Assembly (NCBI GenBank): GCA_905221605.1
Contig: CAJNDS010002537.1
Span: forward strand, 62,001 to 126,000
Direction of reading: 5' to 3'
DNA from: Symbiodinium natans
Lineage: Eukaryota > Sar > Dinophyceae > Suessiales > Symbiodiniaceae
Length of the DNA stretch: 64,000 nt
The notes beneath the pieces are model-generated. The model was not told the DNA's origin and searched no databases. It saw only the letters and a list, made by a program, of their open reading frames with translations. The translations under genes and the position numbers were made by a program. Numbering within the stretch: the stretch's first letter is position 1; each line of letters opens with the position of its first letter. Of the stretch, positions 32,451-42,908 are shown piece by piece.

Positions 32451-34546
32451 TCAGGCCGCATCATGGTGACATGAAGCAAGGCAGTTCTTCTCAAGTGCTG
32501 TCGCGAGTGCCTAAGGGATGACGTGCCAGTGCAATAAATGTCTGGAGAGCAACCGGGCCTTGGTACCCTCGTCACCAATGGAATTGCAATCGAGGTTGAT
32601 CCTGGTGACAGTGCTGTTCTTCTCAAGCGCTGTCGCGAGTGCCTGGGGAAGGGATGAAATGCCAATGCAATAAATGTCTGGAGAGCAACCGGGCCTTGGT
32701 ACCCTCGTCACCAATGGAGTTGCTCTGGAGGTTGATCGTGGTGACAGTGCTGTTCTTCTCAAGCGCTGTCGCGAGTGCCTGGGGAAGGGATGAAATGCCA
32801 ATGCAATAAATGTCTGGAGAGCAACCGGGCCTTGGTACCCTCGTCACCAATGGAGTTGCTCTCGAGGCCGATCGTGGTGACAGTGCTGTTCTTCTCAAGC
32901 GCTGTCGCGAGTGCCTGGGAAAGGGATGACGTGCCAGCGCAATAAATGTCTGGAGAGCAACCGGGCCTTGGTACCCTCGAGACCAATGGAATTGTTCCCG
33001 AGGTTGATGGTGGTGACAGTGCTGTTCTTCTCAAGCGCTGTCGCGAGTGCCTGGGGAAGGGATGACATGCCAATGCAATAAATGTCTGGAGAGCAACCGG
33101 GCCTTGGTACCCTCGTCACCAATGGAATTGCCCCGGAGGTTGATCCTGGTGACAGTGCTGTTCTTCTCAAGCGCTGTCGCGAGTGCCTGGGGAAGGGATG
33201 AAATGCCAATGCAATAAATGTCTGGAGAGCAACCGGGCCTTGGTACCCTCGTCACCAATGGAGTTGCTCTGGAGGTTGATCGTGGTGACAGTGCTGTTCT
33301 TCTCAAGCGCTGTCGCGAGTGCCTGGGGAAGGGATGACATGCCAATGCAATTAATGTCTGGAGAGCAACCGGGCCTTGGTACCCTCGTCACCAATAGAAT
33401 TGTGCAGGAGGATGATCGTGGTGACAGTGCTGTTCTTCTCAAGCGCTGTCGCGAGTGCCTGGGGAAGGGATGACGTGCCAGTGCAATAAATGTCTGGAGA
33501 GCAACCGGGCCTTGGCACCCTCGTGACCGACGGAATTGAGCTCGAGGTTGATGGTGGTGACAGTGCTGTTCTTCTCAAGCGCTGTCGCGAGTGCCTGGGG
33601 AAGGGATGACGTGCCAGTGCAATAAATGTCTGGAGAGCAACCGGGCCTTGGTACCCTCGTGACCAATGGAATTGCACACGAGGTTGATCTTGGTGACAGT
33701 GCTGTTCTTCTCAAGCGCTGTCGCGAGTGCCTGGGGAAGGGATGACGTGCCAGTGCAATAAATGTCTGGAGAGCAACCGGGCCTTGGCACCCTCGTGACC
33801 GACGGAATTGAGCTCGAGGTTGATGGTGGTGACAGTGCTGTTCTTCTCAAGCGCTGTCGCGAGTGCCTGGGGAAGGGATGACGTGCCAGCGCAATAAATG
33901 TCTGGAGAGCAACCGGGCCTTGGTACCCTCGTGACCAATGGAATTGTTCCCGAGGTTGATGGTGGTGACAGTGCTGTTCTTCTCAAGCGCTGTCGCGAGT
34001 GCCTGGGGAAGGGATGACATGCCAATGCAATAAATGTCTGGAGAGCAACCGGGCCTTGGTACCCTCGTGACCAATGGAATTGCCCCCGAGGTTGATCGTG
34101 GCGACAGTGCTGTTCTTCTCAAGCGCTGTCGCGAGTGCCTGGGGAAGGGATGACATGCCAATGCAATAAATGTCTGGAGAGCAACCGGGCCTTGGTACCC
34201 TCGTCACCAATGGAATTGCCCCGGAGGTTGATCGTGGTGACAGTGCTGTTCTTCTCAAGCGCTGTCGCGAGTGCCTGGGGAAGGGATGAAATGCCCATGC
34301 AATAAATGTCTGGAGAGCAACCGGGCCTTGGTACCCTCGTCACCAATGGAGTTGCTCTCGAGGCCGATCGTGGTGACAGTGCTGTTCTTCTCAAGCGCTG
34401 TCGCGAGTGCCTGGGGAAGGGATGACATGCCAATGCAATAAATGTCTGGAGAGCACCCGGGCCTTGGCGCCCTCGTCACCAATGGATTTGCCCCCGAGGT
34501 CGATCGCGGTGACAGTGCTGTTCTTCTCAAGCGCTGTCGCGAGTGC
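32451..34546 (-). CDS. LRR array 1: fifteen 28-residue LRR exons separated by 52-nt introns
   Basis: Fifteen exons of 84 nt start at 34546, 34410, 34274 and so on every 136 nt down to 32642. Each encodes one ribonuclease-inhibitor-type LRR (ALATALEKNSTVTTINL then xxNSIGDEGTK), and all join in phase 0. The 52-nt introns start GCCCGG and end CCCCAG. A terminal exon (32510-32451) adds ALATALEKNCLASCHHDAA and TGA. Variation between units is concentrated at the two residues after INL, the variable surface positions of an LRR. Read without introns the array looks frameshifted, because 136 is not a multiple of three. No N-terminal exon is attached: sequence right of 34546 matches only the intron upstream of array 2. 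It is either a truncated copy or shares exons with array 2 by alternative splicing. Confidence 0.75.
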
Positions 34547-35099
34547 CTGGGGAAGGGATGACATGCCAATGCCTTTGTCAGGGAGCAGCTTGGCTTGATG
34601 ACTATTGTAAGGCAAATCGCATCTCATTGTGCGAGATAGCACGTTGTGGATCCACAAAGTCTGCCTCTTCCACATGCATGTTTCAATTGAGTCAGGCCTT
34701 TATACGTGGGCGTGGGTCTGCATCCTGGAGCTGTGGCTGGTCAACGTTGCCTTCTGCATCTGCAACCTAGATTTGTGGCATGACTTGCATGCAACCACTG
34801 AAGGAAGCAGAAAGGGTGACTCACCAAGTCGTGCGCAAGAGTAGGGTCGAGTCCCAAATCAAACTGCAAACTTGAGTTTGAAGTTTGAATTTTATGCATC
34901 AGTCAACAATGCACTTAAAACGTCTGATGCGCTCCTCTGCTGACTACCGTAATCTCCAATGCAGCTGTGCAGACTGGAAAAGGGGCAATGAAAATTGGAC
35001 TTAGCCAAACGACCGTAGAACGTCAAGATAAATTACTAAACATGACGAGTCGCCTGTGCTCTGTTTCCTGCAAGCCTTCGTTCAATGCACTGCCGGGCC

Positions 35100-38000
35100 T
35101 CAGGCCGCATCATGGTGACATGAAGCAAGGCAGTTCTTCTCAAGTGCTGTCGCGAGTGCCTATGGGATGACGTGCCAGTGCAATAAATGTCTAGAGAGCA
35201 ACCGGGCCTTGGCACCCTCGTCACCAATGGAATTGCGATCGAGGTTGATCGTGGTGACAGTGCTGTTCTTCTCAAGCGCTGTCGCGAGTGCCTGGGGAAG
35301 GGATGAAATCCCAATGCAATAAATGTCTGGAGAGCAACCGGGCCTTGGTACCCTCGTCACCAATGGAGTTGCTCTGGAGGTTGATCGTGGTGACAGTGCT
35401 GTTCTTCTCAAGCGCTGTCGCGAGTGCCTGGGGAAGGGATGAAATGCCAATGCAATAAATGTCTGGAGAGCAACCGGGCCTTGGTACCCTCGTCACCAAT
35501 GGAGTTGCTCTCGAGGCCGATCGTGGTGACAGTGCTGTTCTTCTCAAGCGCTGTCGCGAGTGCCTGGGGAAGGGATGACATGCCAATGCAATTAATGTCT
35601 GGAGAGCAACCGGGCCTTGGTACCCTCGTGACCAATGGAATTGCCCCCGAGGTTGATGGTGGTGACAGTGCTGTTCTTCTCAAGCGCTGTCGCGAGTGCC
35701 TGGGGAAGGGATGACATGCCAATGCAATAAATGTCTGGAGAGCAACCGGGCCTTGGCACCCTCGTCACCAATGGAGCTTGACTCGAGGTTGATGGTGGTG
35801 ACAGTGCTGTTCTTCTCAAGCGCTGTCGCGAGTGCCTGGGGAAGGGATGACATGCCAACGCAATAAATGTCTGGAGAGCAACCGGGCCTTGGCACCCTCG
35901 CGACCAATGGAGCTGAAGTTGAGGTTGATGGTGGTGACAGTGCTGTTCTTCTCAAGCGCCGTCGCGAGTGCCTGGGGAAGGGATGACATGCCAATGCAAT
36001 AAATGTCTGGAGAGCAACCGGGCCTTGGCACCACTGTTGAGGGTGATCGTGGTGACAGTGCTGTTCTTCTCAAGTGCTGTCGCGAGTGCCTGGGGAAGGG
36101 ATGACATGCAAATGCAATAAATGTCTGGAGAGCAACCGGGCCTTGGTACCCTCGTCACCAATGGAATTGCCACAGAAGTTGATCGTGGTGACAGTGCTGT
36201 TCTTCTCAAGCGCTGTCGCGAGTGCCTGGGGAAGGGATGACGTGCCAGTGCAATAAATGTCTGGAGAGCAACCGGGCCTTGGCACCCTCGTCACCAACGG
36301 AATTGTGCGAGAGGTCGATCGTGGTGACAGTGCTGTTCTTCTCAAGCGCTGTCGCGAGTGCCTGGGGAAGGGATGACATGCCAATGCAATAAATGTCTGG
36401 AGAGCACCCGGGCCTTGGCACCCTCGTCACCAATGGAATTGAGCTCGAGGTTGATCGTGGTGACAGTGCTGTTCTTCTCAAGCGCTTTCGCGAGTGCCTG
36501 GGGAAGGGATAACATGCCAATGCAATAAATGTCTGGAGAGCACCCGGGCCTTGGCACCCTCGTCACCAATGGAATTGCCCCCGAGGTTGATCGTGGTGAC
36601 AGTGCTGTTCTTCTCAAGCGCTTTCGCGAGTGCCTGGGGAAGGAATGACATGCCAATGCAATAAATGTCTGGAGAGCAACCGGGCCTTGGCACCCTCGTG
36701 ACCAATGGAATTGCTCTCGAGGTTGATCGTGGCGACAGTGCTGTTCTTCTCAAGCGCTGTCGCGAGTGCCTGGGGAAGGGATGACATGCCCATGCAATAA
36801 ATGTCTGGAGAGCAACCGGGCCTTGGTACCCTCGTCACCAATATAATTTTCCCGGAGGTTGATCGTGGTGACAGTGCTGTTCTTCTCAAGCGCTTTCGCG
36901 AGGGCCTGGGGAAGGGATGACATGCCAATGCAATAAATGTCTGGAGAGCAACCGGGCCTTGGCACCCTCGTGACCAATGGAGTTGAACTCGAGGTTGATC
37001 GTGGTGATAGTGCCGTTTTTCTCAAGCGCTGTCGCGAGTGCCTGGGGAAGGGATGACATGCCAATGCCTATGTCAGGGAGCAGCTTGGCTTGATGACTAT
37101 TGTCAGGCAAATTGCATCTCATTGTGCGAGATAGCACGCTGTGGATCCACAAAGTTTGCCTCTTCCACATGCATGTTTCAATTGAGTCAGGCCTTCACAA
37201 TGGCCTTTGCTGTCTTTGCGGAGTTTGCTCGGATCTGTAGCTTTTGGAGGACTTCGTGTGCTCCCAGTGCCTGAAGGCTTCCAAAAATGATGGCTCATAG
37301 GGAAATGCAGGACAAGTCCCAGCCTCCCCAAGAGCGTGGGCCTCCCTTTCATTGGCTTCGAAGTTGAGCAGCTGCAAGATTCGGAGGCGGTGGTAGAATG
37401 GCAACGACTTGGCCAACTGCATCACCTCACCTTCTGGGAGGTTTTCGAAATGCACCTCCTCACACACCGTCACCTTCTCATGAAAAATCTTCTCCTGTAG
37501 TTTGATGACTTGCGGGGCATCATGACGGTGTGTGAATTTTGAGTTTGCCATGTGCTTCTCAAATTCTTTGGGGGCCATGGGCACTTTGCCCCTGAAGCTG
37601 GCCCCGGATTCAATTTGCACCGCATCGATTTGTTGGTTCTTCTTGGTGGCACTTTTGGCCGAAGACCACTCGATCTCGGCGAGGCACCACCCACGCATCT
37701 TATATGGGATCGGGTTGTGCAACAATTCTCGGAGCGGAATGGTCTGGATCGATTTGCTGGGTACATGATAAACCGGGACTTTCTGCTCCGAGTTGTTCAG
37801 CCAAAAATCATCTGGGGTGAGACATTCAAGACGGAAGGTCAAGCAGTGCTCATGAGCATACATTACATGCATGTTGGCCATCGATCGCCGGAAGCTCTCC
37901 TCTTCCTCTGGCGTCTGCCGCTCAAATTGAAAAAGAGAAATATAATCGTAAAATATCCAAATTTCTGAGAAATAAGCGGCATCATAGAGAGCTACACAGC

Positions 38001-38396
38001 TGACCAACTTCTCTAGTTGGAAGCAACATGGGTCTGGGTGCTGTTGACTTTCCCAACTATGGGAAACCGAGCAAAGGATCGCATCTCTTCCTCCTGCAGA
38101 CCACTCAACAACATGTTCGTGGCTCACCAGCGCCAAGGTCTCCTCGCTCAGAGGAATGGCATGAGAACACTAGATGATTCGCATGTCATAGCGGCCTGCT
38201 GTGCTTCTTGACGTCTGGGCAAAGGCCTGTTCGACCTCCGCAGCTCGTAGAGGTACCTCTTGGCAGCAACCACGGTGGCAAACACAAGAGGTCCTCTCTG
38301 TGAACACATGCGTGGGCACTCTGCGCGAACCAACCGAATATCAGCATCTTGTAAGAACTTGGCCAAAGCTTTTCGGTCTCTCAGGCTGTATTCAGC
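35100..38396 (-). CDS. LRR receptor-like protein with N-terminal SHSWES domain (array 2)
   Basis: Exon A 38396-38205 (64 codons, LVFATVVAAKRYLYELRR) joins through a 62-nt GC-AG intron to exon B 38142-37324 (273 codons). Exon B carries SVSHSWESQQHPDPCCFQLE, IWIFYDYISLFQFERQ, SMANMHVMYAHEHCLTFRLE and MRGWCLAEIEWSSAK, an arrangement I associate with a large dinoflagellate-specific family whose cytosolic head resembles TIR-type effector domains. B ends in an LRR-like piece (MQLAKSLPFYHRLRILQLL). Next come a 66-nt LRR exon (37270-37205), fourteen LRR exons starting at 37041 with 136-nt spacing, and a terminal exon (35159-35100) with stop. Predicted total is about 764 residues. One unit (36089) lacks 18 bp and stays in frame. 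Exons 5' of A are probably missing. A sensor or scaffold role is inferred from architecture only. Confidence 0.8.
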
Positions 38397-38424
38397 CTGG
38401 ACTTCGAAACAAGTGGGGAAAATG

Positions 38425-41400
38425 GGGCAAGCGAGGGCAAGTGGGGGCAAAGTCAATTAGCTCTTCCGGACAACCAAGTGGGACAAGTGGGGGCAAATCA
38501 CTGCAATTTCAACTTCGAATAGTGGTTCCCGTCTGCACCCGCAATGGGCTGTCTTCTGCCTTCATGCTGGGCCGTGATTTGGAGATGAGGCTTTGTGCCA
38601 ATCTGCAACAAAACTCGCAGTTGGCTCTGAGGCATGCACACCTTCAGCTGGCTCCGAGCTCATCTCTAGATGAAGCCGTCAGCCTTGGTCACGGGCAGCT
38701 CTCGCTTCTCCTATCTGCGCAACCTGCACAAAACCCGAAAGAGCCAACAACAGAAGAAGTGCTGGCAAAACCTGAATCAAATCAAAAAGGTTTGGGGGCT
38801 TCAGGCTCTGAGGTCCAGGGCTTGCAGCCGTGTAAGACTTGGCAGCTAGCTTGCAGCAGGCGTCTACAAGATTCCCGAGGTGGCTCTATCACAACACTCC
38901 AGGTGCCTGGGCTTGTATAAGTAGATGTTCTTTATCGAGTTTGGCCCTATATTCGGTACAGTGCGTCCCATGATCAGGTTTAGTAACAAAACAAAATTTC
39001 TGAGCCGTTCTGAATGTCTCAGGTGCTGCCCCTAGAACCTGAAGCCCGGGCTGCAGGATAGAGCCTCTTCCTCGGGTTGCATGCACCTGCCAAAGCCCTA
39101 AAAAGAGCCTTAACTGATAACAAACACGTGAACCCTCGACTCCAAACCCCATAAAAAGAAAATAACATAATAATAAATCATATAACCTAGAAAGCCTGGA
39201 AACACTTAGAATAAAACTTGATTCAACCCGAAACATCCCCCCTTGAACCCCCTATAAGCTTCATGGACTCCTCGGCCCCCCCAAAATCCGCGAACCCACC
39301 GACGCTTTTTCAGGCTTTCTTGCCCCCCCCCCCCCCCGAGCGGGCTCACGCAGCCCAGGGCCTTCCGAAGTTTTGGGGGCACTCCGCGGGGGCTTCTCCT
39401 GGGGTTTCTTTTTCTCGTTCAAAGGGGGATTCAATGTGGGGCCAGCGTGAGATTCTTATTCTAGGGGACTAACAAGGGATTCATAGGGGGGCAACTGGGA
39501 TTGTAGAGGGGGATTAAGAAAAGGGGGGTTTAGGAGTTGTGGCTTTGGAGGGCCCATCGTTTCAGATCCCGTTCGGGTTTCGGGTTCCAGCTTTGGGGTC
39601 ACGGCCGGGCGCAGGGGTGGTTTAACGTGGTTGAATGTCTTTAGCACCATTTTTTTTACGCTGATCGCCCCAATCCTGAAACCCTATAAACACCCCATAG
39701 ACCCAACAAAGCCCCAGTGCTTTGGCTCAAGCCCTGAACCCCGAGAGCCCCTCTTGAATCCGACGGGGCTCCCGGAGGTTGGAGACTCTGTGCCCCAGAG
39801 CCCCCAAGCGCCCCCAAGCGCCCACAAGCGCCCCCCACGATTAAATTGAAGAATATAGGGACACTTTAGGGGCCCTTGAAGAGCGAAAGCCCTGAGCCAG
39901 GCTCCCGGCTGCAATCTTCAACCTGAGCTTTCGAGGCTTTCCGGCTTGAGGGTTCAAAAGGCTCTGCTGAGTTTCCAACAAAAAAAAAAGGGTGTAGGGT
40001 TGAGGGTTTAGGGTTTAGGGTTCAGGGGTTGGGACCGCCGGAGCCCATTTTCCGGGCTTCCGGACGCTTTAGGGTTCAGGGTCTGCGACCCCTCGCGCTC
40101 GCCCTCGATCAGCCTGATAATTACCGGAACCAGGAATCTTAGGCAACGCTACACCGTCCCATCGTCCTTCGGATTTGGGCGCCCTTGCCTTTGCTCGGAA
40201 CCACGAGCGGGCCGCGAAGGTGACAATTCTGTCGCAGTCGCTGGGCCGCTATAGGTTCAATGCTTTCTCAAGGCTGGAGCGTGCAGCCGTATGTTGAAAA
40301 CTGCCAAGGACATACGTGCTAATTACATATACGCATACTCCGCGCAGCACTGTGGCACATTTTTCTAGAAGCCCTTGAAAAGACCAAACCCCAGCATGGC
40401 CTAACAACTTCTGCGACTCTGTCTGCTCATGTCGTGTGCGAAAACAACCTGCGCAGCCGCTCCGAGCCCAGCTTGGCAGAGAGGCAGCCGTCGTTGATGG
40501 GAGAGCTCAGGGCCGTTGAGGGTTGCCAAAGGGCTCACGAATCAAAAGGGAGCTTATAGTACACCTAGGCCGTACTAGATTAGACTCTACTCCACTCCAG
40601 TCTGGTATAGCCATCCTGACTCTACGAGCGACCAGTGGTCCGATAAAATCCATCAGAAGCACCACGCAGCGATCCGCCAGCAGTGAACCCCCATGCCACA
40701 CCTTCGGTAAGTTGTGTGCCGCGGTCAGCCCCAATCCAAGCGGTCTTGCCGCACCACCCGCCGCAACGCAGAAGAGACTTTAGAAAGACTTGAAGCAACT
40801 TCTTTGGCTCACCCACAGGGCGCATGAATCAAACGCGCAGCTCTGCACCGCCTCGCTCTCAATTTTCTCAGACCCGAAGGGTCTAGAACTTCCTCCAACA
40901 AGCCCACTGGTTGCCCGAAGTGAGTCTGGAGTGAGGTACGACAGGTACGAGTTGGAGTTGCCGTTAGGGCAATACAGGACCCGGGGCGGTGACGGTCTGC
41001 TCACAGCAAAATCCAGTGGGCGGGACGCATTCGAGCCCACTCCTACATTGCCCCGAACGTTGGCCTTGTTGTAAATGAGAAACGCGATTGAAGCGTGCGA
41101 AGTTTCGTCACGGTGTTCATGGTTGTGTTTGACGATGATGTGGGAAGAGAGATGGTCGGGTTTGCGCCGAAGGGTTTCATAGCCTCACATGTTGAAATGC
41201 TGAATCCCCTACATTTGAGACAACATGTTAACAATGTGACAGCGGCAAACAGCGTAGCATGAACAACTCGCCAGCACAAGCAGAACATGAGCAACGTGCC
41301 TTTTCTACTCACGAAAATCTCTCTGACAAAGTGCTTGAAACGTAGCGAAACAGCTGTAAAGTGACGACGTTACAAAGAAACCCCATCGGAAACATAGCCC

Positions 41401-41600
41401 GAGAAAAGGGTCTGTGCAGTCGCTTCTGGACGCGCAAACCAGGCTACTTCTGAAATACTTCTGAGGGCGGCGCGAAAGTTAGTCAATCCTAGGGGGGTGG
41501 TCAATGCGTTAGTTCGGGGCTACTTAGGTATATACAGGGACTATATAAGGTATATGTGGAGGTCTTTTTTGTAAATAGGGGTTCTATAGGGGAATGAGAT
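38425..41600. other. no supported gene; poly-C and telomere-like fragments
   Basis: A poly-C run lies at 39325-39339 and a telomere-like piece at 39991-40032. A TTTGGCTCAAG sequence is on the plus strand at 39721-39731. Frames such as plus 38201-38920 overlap minus-strand exons of the LRR gene and are shadows. Confidence 0.4.
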
Positions 41601-41608
41601 TAAGAGGC

Positions 41609-41724
41609 TCAGAGGAAATACGGGTACTGCTGGCTGGACTGCTTGTCCCAGATGGTGCCCAGCGCGTAGACCTCCGCGGTCTCCAAGGTCGCTTGCTCGG
41701 TGCCCTTCGCCACCACCGAGACGC
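41609..41724 (-). CDS. C-terminal exon of an unidentified gene
   Basis: After the acceptor GGGGGAG-G the frame reads VSVVAKGTEQATLETAEVYA and then LGTIWDKQSSQQYPYFL, followed by TGA at 41611-41609. It is compact, with natural composition and a clear AG-G acceptor. The GA-rich microsatellite at 41741 would be in its upstream intron. Possible upstream pieces near 42450 (DGSVTESFKDL) could not be joined. Family unknown. Confidence 0.5.
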
Positions 41725-41740
41725 CTCCCCCAACAGAGAG

Positions 41741-41892
41741 GGAGAGAGACAGAGGGAGAGGGAGAGGGAGGGAGGGAGAAAGAGAGAGAGAGAGAGATAG
41801 AAAAAAAGAGAGAGAGAGAGAGAGAGAGAGGGAGGGAGGGAGGGAGTGGGGGAGGGAGGGGAGGGAGGGAGGGAGGGAGGGAGGTAGAGAGA
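41741..41892. repeat. GA/GGGA microsatellite
   Basis: An (AG)n tract grades into (GGGA)n. Long Arg/Glu or Ser/Leu frames here are repeat translations. Confidence 0.9.
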
Positions 41893-42279
41893 CAGAGCTT
41901 ATACCTATTTTGCTGCCAAAACATTCTTTGTTGAGGGAAGTGTGGGGGATGCTTCTGTAGGAGAGAGCTATAGGCTATAGGCTCTAGCCCCCCAAAACAA
42001 AAGAGCACCGGGGTCTGTTTACATTCATGCTCAGACACGTAAGGCTTTAGACTCACGCCTGATTCTACACTCCCCTTAGAACCTTAATTCAAATAAATGG
42101 TTAGCATCCCCTTGGGTTTTGTATGAGTAATAATAATTCCAAAGGGGGGCGAATAAGATTCCCACCAAGCAACCTGCTGAGTCCATCTCCGGGATGTACA
42201 GGCGCGCGGTGAGCCGCTCAAGGCCCTGATCCTGGGGGCACTTTTTCTCCCCTAAACCCTATAATACCCTTTGGGGGTG

Positions 42280-42440
42280 GGGGGCTCAACTTCCTTTGTT
42301 TTTCTTTTTTTCTTTTGGGGGGGGGGGGGGGGGGTCCCCCAAGCCCCTTTCACCCTTTGAGGGTGGGGGGGCTCGATTTCTTTTGTTTTTTTTTTTGGGA
42401 GGGGGAGGAAACCCTAAAACCCTAGCCCTTTTGGGGGTGG
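42280..42440. repeat. two poly-G plus TTTGTTTTTC modules
   Basis: Two diverged copies, about 75 bp each, of a unit with CCCTTTGRGGGTGGGGGGCTC, a T-rich run and a G run. One G run is about 20 long (42317-42336). A third fragment sits at 42426-42445. Confidence 0.7.
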
Positions 42441-42449
42441 GCCAAGGTC

Positions 42450-42905
42450 CTTGAAGCTCTCGGTCACGGAGCCATCCTGAGCAAGAGAGGCTCAAATTCA
42501 GAATGGCAGAGGCCGCAAAGGCCATGGTGGAATCTGTTGGTGAGTGCTGAGTAGTGATTGAAATGCATTGGACAATCTGAATACATAGGCAGCAACCCGA
42601 GTGTGCTAAAAGCAGCCTGGGATCGTTAAAGACGTGCAGGGACACGCGTGCCCTCCCCGCGACGTCCGGGTCAGGCATCACCCGGGCACGGCCTCCTGTC
42701 GTGAATTTCGCCCCTTGCGTTCCCGAGGAGGAGGTGTCCAGTATCAACAGAGGCGACTTCACGAAGCCCGAGACGCAGCAGGCCGAGGTCTTGCGCTGGG
42801 CAGCGGTTGCCTTCGCTGCTGAGTTCATAAGCCCCCCAAAAAAGTGTGCACTTTCAGTTCTTTTGGGGGCGTATAGTATCCCAAAAAGTGTAAAGCGTAC
42901 TCGCT
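42450..42905. other. possible exon fragments, unassigned
   Basis: On the plus strand 42701-42830 reads VPEEEVSSINRGDFTKPETQ then QAEVLRWAAVAFAAEF, quite protein-like. It would be one of the few plus-strand coding pieces. The minus strand is also open. I could not choose between them or find partners. Confidence 0.3.
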
Positions 42906-42908
42906 CAG

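Noticed and set aside
33183..35714. plus-strand ORFs across the LRR arrays (MPGEGMKCQCNKCLE...)
   Set aside because: Antisense shadows of the repeated minus-strand exon and intron units.
32497..37068. 136-bp repeats as a CRISPR-like or satellite array
   Set aside because: Units are adjacent without unique spacers, contain a conserved LRR codon pattern and splice signals, and lead into coding head exons.
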